A stretch of DNA of 64,000 nt, from assembly GCA_937927945.1 (NCBI GenBank), contig CALEYW010000025.1, forward strand, positions 1 through 64,000, given 5' to 3'. This document shows, one piece after another, positions 34,580-41,168 of this stretch. The first letter of the stretch is position 1; every line of letters begins with the position of its first letter. The stretch comes from an uncultured candidate division WPS-2 bacterium. GTDB taxonomy: Bacteria; Vulcanimicrobiota; Vulcanimicrobiia; Vulcanimicrobiales; Vulcanimicrobiaceae. Position numbers and translations under genes: made by a program. The notes under the pieces are model-generated. The model saw only the letters and a program-made list of their open reading frames with translations. It made no database searches and was not told the DNA's origin.

Positions 34580-35584
34580 ATGGCGACGGAAACGCTGCTT
34601 GGCGGCCGGTATCGGTTGGATCACGTGGCGGGGCACGGTGGGATGGCCACCGTGTTCGCGGCGTACGACACCGTGCTGGAGCGGACTGTCGCGATCAAGC
34701 TGCTCCAGCGGCACCACGACGCGTCGGGTGTGCTGCACGCGCGCTTCCGGCGCGAGGCGCTGGCGGAGGCGAAGCTGGCGCATCCCAACGTGGTCGCGGT
34801 GCACGACGTCGGCGTCCACGAGGACGGCCGGCCGTACATCGTGATGGACTTCGTCGACGGGCAGCCGCTGCAGGCGCTCATCGCGGAGGGCCCGCTCTCG
34901 TCGGCCCGGGTCGCGGTGCTCGGCGTCTCGCTGGCCCGGGCCCTCGCCGCCGCGCACGACCTCGGGATCGTCCACCGCGACGTCAAGCCGGCCAACATCC
35001 TCATCGACGGGCAGGGCCTACCGCACCTCACCGACTTCGGGCTGGCGCGGATGACCGATGACGAGGACCTCACCCTGCATGGCGGCCTGGTGGGGACCGC
35101 GAACTACGTCGCCCCCGAACAGGCCCGGTACGGCGTGAGCTCCCCGCAGGCCGACCTCTACTCCCTCGGGGCCGTCCTCTATCACGCGCTGGCCGGCGCA
35201 CCCCCGTTCGAGGGGAGCGGTGCGATCGACGTGGCGTTGCGGCGTTTCGAAGAAGATCCGCCCGACCTGGTCGCCGCCGTGCCGGGCGTCGATCCGGAGC
35301 TCGCCGACCTGGTGCACGCGCTGCTGGCCCGCGAGCCCGCGTCCCGGCCGCCGGACGCCGCGACGGTGGTCGAGCGGTTCACCGACATCGCGGCCCGCCT
35401 GCGGCTCGAACGGGGCGGCGCGGACGGCGCTGCGACCGACTCGCCCGCCTCGGTCCCGGGGGCGCTTGCGGCGGTCTCGCCGGTGAGCCCGGCGGCGGGG
35501 GCCGTCCTGCCGACGATCCCGCTGCCCAACGCCTCGATGCTCCCGGCCGAGACGTGGCCGGCGGCGCCGGACCCGGCCGGCTAA
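34580..35584 (+). CDS. Hanks-type serine/threonine protein kinase
   Basis: 334 residues. Glycine loop GHGGMATVF, Lys in VAIKLL, catalytic HRDVKPANIL, DFGLA and APEQ are all intact, so it should be active. The kinase domain ends about residue 265. The tail is Ala/Pro-rich with no obvious membrane segment or PASTA domain, so it appears cytosolic. It sits between fliE and flgF on the same strand. Its stop codon TAA is part of the -35 element of the flgF promoter. The flagellar position suggests it phosphorylates flagellar or regulatory proteins; inference only. Confidence 0.93.
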   Translation: MATETLLGGRYRLDHVAGHGGMATVFAAYDTVLERTVAIKLLQRHHDASGVLHARFRREALAEAKLAHPNVVAVHDVGVHEDGRPYIVMDFVDGQPLQALIAEGPLSSARVAVLGVSLARALAAAHDLGIVHRDVKPANILIDGQGLPHLTDFGLARMTDDEDLTLHGGLVGTANYVAPEQARYGVSSPQADLYSLGAVLYHALAGAPPFEGSGAIDVALRRFEEDPPDLVAAVPGVDPELADLVHALLAREPASRPPDAATVVERFTDIAARLRLERGGADGAATDSPASVPGALAAVSPVSPAAGAVLPTIPLPNASMLPAETWPAAPDPAG

Positions 35585-35609
35585 AGTCCCGCACCCCCCG
35601 CGCCGATCA
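35582..35609 (+). promoter_or_regulatory. Sigma-28-type promoter of the flgF operon
   Basis: TAAA (35582-35585, followed by GTC), 16 nt, then GCCGATCA (35602-35609), seven of eight matching GCCGATAA. The -35 overlaps the stop codon of the kinase gene. Transcription would begin about 35616, giving a leader of about 120 nt. Confidence 0.7.
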
Positions 35610-35618
35610 ACCTATGGA

Positions 35619-35738
35619 AGCGGCTGGACAACCCTCGCACGGTTGAAGCCGCTCGCGAGTCCCGAACGACTGACGGACTCGCGTTGAACCACCCTCGGTA
35701 CTCCGAGAGTGGGATCCGTGCGGAGGGCTTTTTCTTTT
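35619..35738 (+). promoter_or_regulatory. Structured flgF leader that can sequester its Shine-Dalgarno
   Basis: Hairpins: AGCGGCT 35619-35625 with AGCCGCT 35647-35653; CGCGAGTCC 35654-35662 with GGACTCGCG 35675-35683 (9 bp, perfect); CCACCCTCGG 35689-35698 with CCGAGAGTGG 35703-35712 (one mismatch). A competing long-range helix pairs CCCTCGCACGG 35632-35642 with CCGTGCGGAGGG 35716-35727, one bulge. The latter strand holds the GGAGGG that is spaced 9 nt from the flgF TTG. The two folds are mutually exclusive in hairpin 1. Several GGA triplets could bind CsrA. A candidate regulatory RNA; it matches no riboswitch class I know. Confidence 0.5.
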
Positions 35739-36534
35739 GGTCCGTGGCATGTACTCGTCGACCTCGGGAGCGCTGGTCGCGCAAGCGGCGGTCGACACGA
35801 TCGCGAACAATCTCGCGAACGTCAATACCGCAGGCTTCAAGCGCACGCTCCTCCAGGTGCAGTCGCAGCCGGAGCGCGAGCTGTTTCGCTTTCAGACCGA
35901 CCCCGGTCGTGCGCCCAACGCGCGTCTCAACGGGGTTGCGACGCAGCAGTCGATCGGTACGCTCGGCACCGGCGCGCAAGTGTACGACACCCCTGCCGAC
36001 TTCGAGCAAGGCCCGATCGCCGCGACCGGCAACGATCTCGACGTCGCGCTCTCCGGCCCCGGATTCTTCGCGATTCGCGGCGGCAACGGTGCGCTGCGCT
36101 ACACGCGCGACGGCACGTTTTTGCGCGACGCGAACGGCTTTCTGACCGCGCAGAACGGTGACCGCGTGCTCGGCGCCGGCGGTGCGCCGATCGTGCTGCC
36201 GCCGCAGGGGCAAGTGCAAATCGGCCGTGACGGAACCGTCTCGGTGAGCGGACAGACGCTCGACCGTCTCGCGGTCGTCGAGTTCGCGAATCCGGTCGCG
36301 CTGCGGCCCGAGGGTTCGAGCCGCTTCGTCGACACCGGTGCCGCGGGCGCGCGCGCCGCGACGAACACGAGCACGCTGCAGGGCTCGGTCGAGAAGAGCA
36401 ATGCGGACGTGGTGCGGTCGATGGTGGACCTCATCACCAACGAGCGCTGGTTCAATGCCAACCAAAAATCGATTCAGACTCAGGACGACGCGGTCGCGCA
36501 GGCGATCCAAACCGTCGGCCGCAGCACACAGTAG
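35737..36534 (+). CDS. flgF: Flagellar rod protein FlgF
   Basis: 265 residues, rod/hook family. VRGMYSSTSGALVAQAAVDTIANNLANVNTAGFKRT, central LDVALSGPGFFAIRG, and C-terminal EKSNADVVRSMVDLITNERWFNANQKSIQTQDD. TTG 35737 is chosen because FlgF proteins begin M-x-RG-x-Y and GGAGGG lies 9 nt upstream; an internal ATG at 35749 would lose that start. The TTG lies in a T-rich run at the end of the structured leader. Confidence 0.94.
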   Translation: MVRGMYSSTSGALVAQAAVDTIANNLANVNTAGFKRTLLQVQSQPERELFRFQTDPGRAPNARLNGVATQQSIGTLGTGAQVYDTPADFEQGPIAATGNDLDVALSGPGFFAIRGGNGALRYTRDGTFLRDANGFLTAQNGDRVLGAGGAPIVLPPQGQVQIGRDGTVSVSGQTLDRLAVVEFANPVALRPEGSSRFVDTGAAGARAATNTSTLQGSVEKSNADVVRSMVDLITNERWFNANQKSIQTQDDAVAQAIQTVGRSTQ

Positions 36535-36547
36535 GAGCCCCCCGACC

Positions 36548-37333
36548 ATGATGAGAGCGCTCTATTCGGCCGCGACCGGGATGATCGCCCAGCAATACAA
36601 CATCGACACGATCAGCAACAACCTGGCCAACGTCAATACGACCGGGTTTCGCAAGAACGTGGCGCACTTCCAAGATCTGATCTATCAGAACTTGCGCGCG
36701 CCCGGCACGCCGGTCGGCCCGTCGGTCGTTCCGGTCGGGCAGGATGTCGGTCTTGGTGTGAAGATCGGCGCGTCGGAGAAGCAGTTCACGCAAGGCGTGC
36801 TGATGCAGTCGAGCAACCCGCTCGACATCGCGATCGAGGGCGAAGGGTTCTTCCAGGTGACGCTCCCCGACGGGACGACGGCGTACACGCGCGACGGCTC
36901 GTTCAAGCGCGACGCGAACGGTTCGATCGTCACCGCCGACGGCTATTTCATGAACCCGCAGATCACGATCCCGGCCAACTCGACCGGCGTGCAGATCGGT
37001 CAGGACGGCGTCGTCACGGCGCAGATCCCCGGTCAGCAGGCGCCTCAGCAGCTCGGCCAGATCAATCTCGTGCGCTTCACCAACCCCGCCGGCCTCGCGC
37101 CGCAGGGCCGCAACCTCTACGTGCAGACCGGCGCGTCGGGCGCGCCGACGCTCTCACAGCCGGGCCTCAACGGCACCGGGACGCTGCAAGGCGGATACCT
37201 CGAACAGAGCAACGTCGCCGTGGTCGAAGAGATCGTCAACCTGATCACCGCCCAACGCGCGTACGAAGCGAACTCGAAGGCGATTACGACGTCCGACGAG
37301 ATGCTGCAGACCGCGGTACAGCTCAAGCGCTGA
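36548..37333 (+). CDS. flgG: Flagellar distal rod protein FlgG
   Basis: 261 residues. MRALYSAATGMIAQQYNIDTISNNLANVNTTGFRKN, QSSNPLDIAIEGEGFFQV and the C-terminus LEQSNVAVVEEIVNLITAQRAYEANSKAITTSDEML are textbook FlgG. Forms the distal rod running through the P and L rings. AGGAG lies 10 nt before ATG. The stop overlaps flgA (TGATG). Confidence 0.97.
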   Translation: MMRALYSAATGMIAQQYNIDTISNNLANVNTTGFRKNVAHFQDLIYQNLRAPGTPVGPSVVPVGQDVGLGVKIGASEKQFTQGVLMQSSNPLDIAIEGEGFFQVTLPDGTTAYTRDGSFKRDANGSIVTADGYFMNPQITIPANSTGVQIGQDGVVTAQIPGQQAPQQLGQINLVRFTNPAGLAPQGRNLYVQTGASGAPTLSQPGLNGTGTLQGGYLEQSNVAVVEEIVNLITAQRAYEANSKAITTSDEMLQTAVQLKR

Positions 37334-38073
37334 TGCCGATCCGCCGCGCTCGCGCGCTCGCCGTCTCGTTCGTCTTCGCCGCCGCGCTCTGCGCGGCGAG
37401 TGGCGGCGTGGCGCCGGCGAATGCGGGCGACGCGCGGCAGATCGTGGCCGGTTCGCGCGTCGTCGCGATCGCGGACCGTGTCGCGCACGACGCGGTCACC
37501 GGTGCCGACCGCGCGGTCGAGCCGGCCTATCAGATCCCCGATCAGAACCTCCCCGCCGGTACGGTCGCCCTCGCACCGGCCGGCTCGGCGATGGTGACCT
37601 CGACCTACGTCAGCGTCCCGGTCGCGATTCGCGTCAACGGGAAACTCGCGACGACCGTCGTCGCGGGATACCGCGTGACGACCTTCGTGCACACCGCCGT
37701 CGCGACGCACGATCTCGCGCCGGGTGCGGTGCTCTCGCTCGACGACGTCGCGCTCGCGCGGGTCGCTTCGAACGGCCGTCCGGCGGTCGGATTCGAGGCG
37801 CTCGTCGGCCGCAAACTCAACGTCGCCACCCCCAAGGGTACGGCGCTGTATGTCGAGCAGACGATGCCCAACCCGCTGGTGAAGCCCGGCCAAGCCGCGA
37901 TCCTCGTCATCCACGACGGACCGGTCGCGCTGACCGCCGACGTCGTCGCCCGCACGGGCGGTGCGATGGGCGACACGGTGACCGTGGTGAACCCGGGAAC
38001 GCAAAGAGCGATCGCGGCGATCGTGACCGGTCCCAATCGCGTCGAACTGACCCTGCCGACTGGAGCACAATGA
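37333..38073 (+). CDS. flgA: Flagellar P-ring assembly chaperone FlgA
   Basis: 246 residues with signal peptide (to about ANAG). It contains an SAF domain (AVATHDLAPGAVLSLDDVALARV) and the C-terminal half typical of FlgA (AILVIHDGPVALTADVVARTGGAMGDTVTVVNPGT). Periplasmic chaperone for FlgI. Placed between rod and ring genes as in many diderms. Confidence 0.92.
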   Translation: MPIRRARALAVSFVFAAALCAASGGVAPANAGDARQIVAGSRVVAIADRVAHDAVTGADRAVEPAYQIPDQNLPAGTVALAPAGSAMVTSTYVSVPVAIRVNGKLATTVVAGYRVTTFVHTAVATHDLAPGAVLSLDDVALARVASNGRPAVGFEALVGRKLNVATPKGTALYVEQTMPNPLVKPGQAAILVIHDGPVALTADVVARTGGAMGDTVTVVNPGTQRAIAAIVTGPNRVELTLPTGAQ

Positions 38074-38693
38074 TGAAAGAGCGCGCCGTTCAAGCCTTGC
38101 TGCGGTCGTTCGCTGCTGCGGTTTTCGCGGCGGCGCTGACGGCGCCGGCCGTTGCCGACACGCTGTATCAGGCGGCTCCACCGCCGGCGGCGCCGGGGCA
38201 TCCGCTGCGGCTCGGACCCGATCATCGCGCGACGCAAGTCGGCGATCTGGTGCAGGTCATCTTCAATTTCTCCGTCACCAGCGCCAGCCAGAACGCGTCG
38301 AACGTCAACAACAGCTATCAGGCCAACGGCGGCGGCGGCAGCGGCATCTTCAACCTGCCGCTGGTGCGGCTGACCTCCGGCGTGAACGCCGCGCGGCAGT
38401 CTTCGCAGAACCGCTCTGACGTCGGTTCCAACTCGTTCATCACCTCGATGGAGGCGCAAGTCACGGACGTCCTGCCGTCCGGCGCGCTGCGGATCGCCGG
38501 CGATCAGGGGCTGATCATTGACGGCCAAAAGCAGACGCTGCACGTGACGGGCTTGGTCCGTCCGGAAGACATCGACGGTACCGATACCGTGCTCTCGACT
38601 CGGGTCGCGAACGTGCGAGCCGAATTCGCGGGCAAGTACACCGACTCGCGTCACCCCGGGATCCTCTCCAAGATCGTGCACTGGCTGTTCTAG
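38070..38693 (+). CDS. flgH: Flagellar L-ring protein FlgH, apparently not a lipoprotein
   Basis: 207 residues with signal peptide (AVFAAALTAPAVAD). HRATQVGDLVQVIFNFSVTSASQNAS, FITSMEAQVTDVLPSGALRIAGDQGLIIDGQKQTLHVTGLVRPEDIDGTDTVLSTRVANVRAEFAGK are FlgH. Known FlgH proteins carry a lipobox cysteine; the predicted mature N-terminus here has no cysteine anywhere. The L ring would then need another way to hold the outer membrane. It overlaps flgA by 4 nt. Confidence 0.93.
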   Translation: MMKERAVQALLRSFAAAVFAAALTAPAVADTLYQAAPPPAAPGHPLRLGPDHRATQVGDLVQVIFNFSVTSASQNASNVNNSYQANGGGGSGIFNLPLVRLTSGVNAARQSSQNRSDVGSNSFITSMEAQVTDVLPSGALRIAGDQGLIIDGQKQTLHVTGLVRPEDIDGTDTVLSTRVANVRAEFAGKYTDSRHPGILSKIVHWLF

Positions 38694-38702
38694 GTGATGA
38701 CG

Positions 38703-39824
38703 ATGAAGAAGAACTTCGCGCTGACCCTGGCAGTGGTGATGCTTGCCGCCTGCGTTCCGTCGCTCGCCCTCGCGCAGCCCGTCCGCCTCAAGGACGTCGC
38801 GCGCGTGCAGGGCGTCACCGCGAACCAGCTGGTCGGGTACGGGATCGTGACCGGTCTGAGCCAGACCGGCGATTCGACCTCGGCGGCGTTCACCTCCAAG
38901 ACGATCCAGAACATCCTGCAGTCGTTCGGCCTCTCCACGAACTCGCAGGACGTGCGCACGCGCGACGTCGCCGCGGTGATCGTCACGGCGTCGCTGCCGC
39001 CGTTCGCGCACTCGGGTGACAACGCCGACGTGACGGTCTCGGCGATCGGCGACTCGACCAGCCTGCAGGGCGGAACGCTCATCATGACCGAGCTGCGCGC
39101 GGCGAACAACCTCGTCTACGCGACGGCGCAGGGTCCCGTTTCGGTGGGCGGATTCACCGTCGGCAGCAACTTCGCCGGCCCGAACAGCATCACCCAAAAT
39201 CACGTCACTGCCGGCCGCGTCCCGCAGGGAGCGGTGATCGCGCGCGACATGATCACCAACATCCAGCAGGACCAAGCGGGCTTCTCGTACGTCCTCACCT
39301 CGCCCGACTATCGCACGGCCGCGCGCCTCGCGGGCGCGCTCAACGCGCGCTTCGGCGGCGGCACCGCGCGCGCGAACGATGCGGAGACCGTACGGGTCAC
39401 CTTGCCGGCGCGGTATGCCGGCGACCCGGTCAACTTCCTGGCCGACGCGGGCGACATCTCGCTGCAGGCCGATCAGGTCGCGAAGGTCGTCGTCAACGAG
39501 CGGACCGGAACGGTCGTCATGGGCGGCGACATCACCCTCGCGCCGTGCGCGATCGCGCACGGCAACCTCTCGATCACGATCTCGACCAACAACCTCGTCG
39601 TGCCGGCCGCACCCTTCACGAAAGGGCAGCCGCCGGTGCAGAGCAACACGCAGATCACGGCCGCCGAAGGGAATCGCAAGCTGGTCTACATCTCCGGCGC
39701 CGCGACGCTGGCCCAGGTCGTCCGCGCGCTCAACACGATCGGCGTCTCGCCGCGCGATCTGATCGCGATCGTTCAAGCCCTGCGTGAGTCGGGGTCGCTC
39801 CAGGCGGACGTGGAGATCATCTGA
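38703..39824 (+). CDS. flgI: Flagellar P-ring protein FlgI
   Basis: About 373 residues. Signal peptide KKNFALTLAVVMLAACVPSLALAQ, then RLKDVARVQGVTANQLVGYGIVTGLSQTGDST, the FlgI hallmark, and the C-terminal VVRALNTIGVSPRDLIAIVQALRESGSLQADVEII. Builds the ring in the peptidoglycan layer. ATG 38703 is preferred over GTG 38694 because AGGTG is correctly spaced before it. Evidence of a diderm envelope. Confidence 0.96.
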   Translation: MKKNFALTLAVVMLAACVPSLALAQPVRLKDVARVQGVTANQLVGYGIVTGLSQTGDSTSAAFTSKTIQNILQSFGLSTNSQDVRTRDVAAVIVTASLPPFAHSGDNADVTVSAIGDSTSLQGGTLIMTELRAANNLVYATAQGPVSVGGFTVGSNFAGPNSITQNHVTAGRVPQGAVIARDMITNIQQDQAGFSYVLTSPDYRTAARLAGALNARFGGGTARANDAETVRVTLPARYAGDPVNFLADAGDISLQADQVAKVVVNERTGTVVMGGDITLAPCAIAHGNLSITISTNNLVVPAAPFTKGQPPVQSNTQITAAEGNRKLVYISGAATLAQVVRALNTIGVSPRDLIAIVQALRESGSLQADVEII

Positions 39825-40165
39825 TGCCGCTCGATCCGGTCAACGGCCCGATTCAGCCGCTGACGAACGACCAGCAGAAGTCGCTCCAGAAGCTGCACCA
39901 AGCGGCGCAGCAGATGGAGTCGTTGTTCGTCGACATGCTCTTCAAGGAGATGCGGAAGACGTCGCCGCCGGTCTCGCTGACCGGCAAGACCTCGAACGCC
40001 GAACAGACCTTCGGAGAGATGCTCGACGAGAAGCGTGCGGAGGATCTCTCCAAGACCGGAGCGCTCGGAATCGGCAAGATCCTCGAGCAGCAGATGCGCG
40101 CCGCGGTCCTCGGGACGCCGCCGGCTGCCCCCTCCTCCGACGCCCCCAAGGAGCACGAGCAGTAG
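39824..40165 (+). CDS. flgJ: Rod-binding domain protein FlgJ (no muramidase domain)
   Basis: 113 residues equal to the N-terminal half of enterobacterial FlgJ: LHQAAQQMESLFVDMLFKEMRKT, FGEMLDEKRAEDLSKTGALGIGKILEQQM. The peptidoglycan hydrolase half is absent, as in many non-enteric lineages, so the rod-cutting enzyme must be encoded elsewhere. It starts in the flgI stop. Confidence 0.92.
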   Translation: MPLDPVNGPIQPLTNDQQKSLQKLHQAAQQMESLFVDMLFKEMRKTSPPVSLTGKTSNAEQTFGEMLDEKRAEDLSKTGALGIGKILEQQMRAAVLGTPPAAPSSDAPKEHEQ

Positions 40166-40186
40166 TGCAAACGCGCGCATTGGGCC

Positions 40187-40214
40187 TAAAGTCCTTTCCG
40201 TTGAGCGACGATAC
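40187..40214 (+). promoter_or_regulatory. Sigma-28-type promoter of flgM-flgN-flgK-flgL
   Basis: TAAA (40187-40190, followed by GTCC), 16 nt, then GACGATAC (40207-40214), six of eight matching GCCGATAA. Forty-five bases to the flgM ATG. A late promoter before flgM and the hook-filament genes fits known flagellar hierarchies. Confidence 0.6.
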
Positions 40215-40258
40215 GGCTTGTAGCAAGGAAGCGGGTCGGAGAGAGGGCGTCGCCAGTA

Positions 40259-40549
40259 ATGATCATCAGCCGGGCCGAGATTCGGTCCGCCGTCGCCGCG
40301 TACAAAACGGTGAAACGGAAGTCTTCGGTCGACACCCTGGCATTCGACACGGCCGACTCGTTCGACCGGTCGGAGCTGGCGGCGGCGATGGCCGGACTCG
40401 CTCATGCAGCACTCTCGGAACCGTTCTACCGCAAGGACCTCGTGGACGATCTGCAGCGACGAATCTCGGAGGGACGCTACTTCGTCCCCACCGAGGAGAT
40501 CGTCGACAAACTGCTGGGCCGACTCATCGTAGAGGCAGCCACAGCGTAG
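40259..40549 (+). CDS. flgM: Anti-sigma-28 factor FlgM
   Basis: 96 residues. The conserved C-terminal sigma-binding helices are LVDDLQRRISEGRYFVPTEEIVDKLLGRLI, with IISRAEIRSAVAAYK at the N-terminus. Holds FliA inactive until the hook is complete, when it is secreted. Its own sigma-28-like promoter forms the usual feedback loop. The sigma factor gene itself is not in the window. Confidence 0.87.
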   Translation: MIISRAEIRSAVAAYKTVKRKSSVDTLAFDTADSFDRSELAAAMAGLAHAALSEPFYRKDLVDDLQRRISEGRYFVPTEEIVDKLLGRLIVEAATA

Positions 40550-40638
40550 CTGCGCCCAATCTCGGCAGCACCGATCGGGTTGTTTCGCGCGCCTTCGGGG
40601 AATCGCGCCCGACAAACATCGTGAGCGCGCGTGCGTCT

Positions 40639-40689
40639 GGGGGCCCCACACCGAAGGTGTGGGGGGCGCGGAGTCAGGGGCGGAGCGCC
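40639..40689 (+). repeat. 51-bp hairpin repeat, copy 2
   Basis: Same structure as 30777-30827: GGGGG, hairpin CCCCACACC-GAA-GGTGTGGGG, and tail ending GGGGCGGAGCGCC. The stem differs from copy 1 by a compensating base pair. Here the tail's GGAG lies 5 nt before the flgN ATG, so the repeat supplies the ribosome binding site. Confidence 0.75.
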
Positions 40690-40691
40690 TT

Positions 40692-41168
40692 ATGAGCGAG
40701 TGGCAGCAGTTTGGGGATTTGCTGACCGAAGAGAGCCGGTTGCTGGGTGAGCTTGGGACTGCGGCGCTGGGGTTGACGCAGGCGCTGGTGGACAACGATC
40801 CCGATGCGATCGAGGCCGCCGAGCGACGGCTCGAGGCGCAGCTGGTGCTGCACGCGACCGCATTCGGACAGCGGACCAGCATGCAGAAGCGCGGCTTCCG
40901 TTCGCTGACGCTTCCGCAGGTGTGCGCCTACGCGCCGCCATCGCTGCGCCGCGCTCTCCACGCGACCGCGCAAGAGATCACGGTGCGCGGAATCGCGCTC
41001 AAGCTGACCGTGTCGAACAACAAGGCGCTGATCCTCGCCGGGATGGAGCGCCTCGCGCGCACCGTCGCGGTGATGCAGCGTGCGGGAACCGAACAGCCCG
41101 GCACCTACAAACGCCGCGGGACCGTGCCACCGCCCAGCGGGAGCGTTATCGTGAGTCGCCGAGCATGA
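40692..41168 (+). CDS. flgN: FlgN-like hook-filament junction chaperone
   Basis: 158 residues, helical: LLTEESRLLGELGTAALGLTQALVDNDPDAIEAAERRLEAQL resembles FlgN/YvyG N-terminal helices. A basic proline-rich C-tail follows. Position between flgM and flgK supports FlgN, which keeps FlgK and FlgL export-ready. Sequence identity is too low to be certain. ATG 40692 has GGAG 5 nt upstream; the stop overlaps flgK (ATGA). Confidence 0.8.
   Translation: MSEWQQFGDLLTEESRLLGELGTAALGLTQALVDNDPDAIEAAERRLEAQLVLHATAFGQRTSMQKRGFRSLTLPQVCAYAPPSLRRALHATAQEITVRGIALKLTVSNNKALILAGMERLARTVAVMQRAGTEQPGTYKRRGTVPPPSGSVIVSRRA

Noticed and set aside
35699..35738. Intrinsic terminator between kinase and flgF
   Set aside because: There is a hairpin and a T-rich run, but the hairpin ends 16 nt before the run, and GGAGGG plus the flgF TTG occupy that space.
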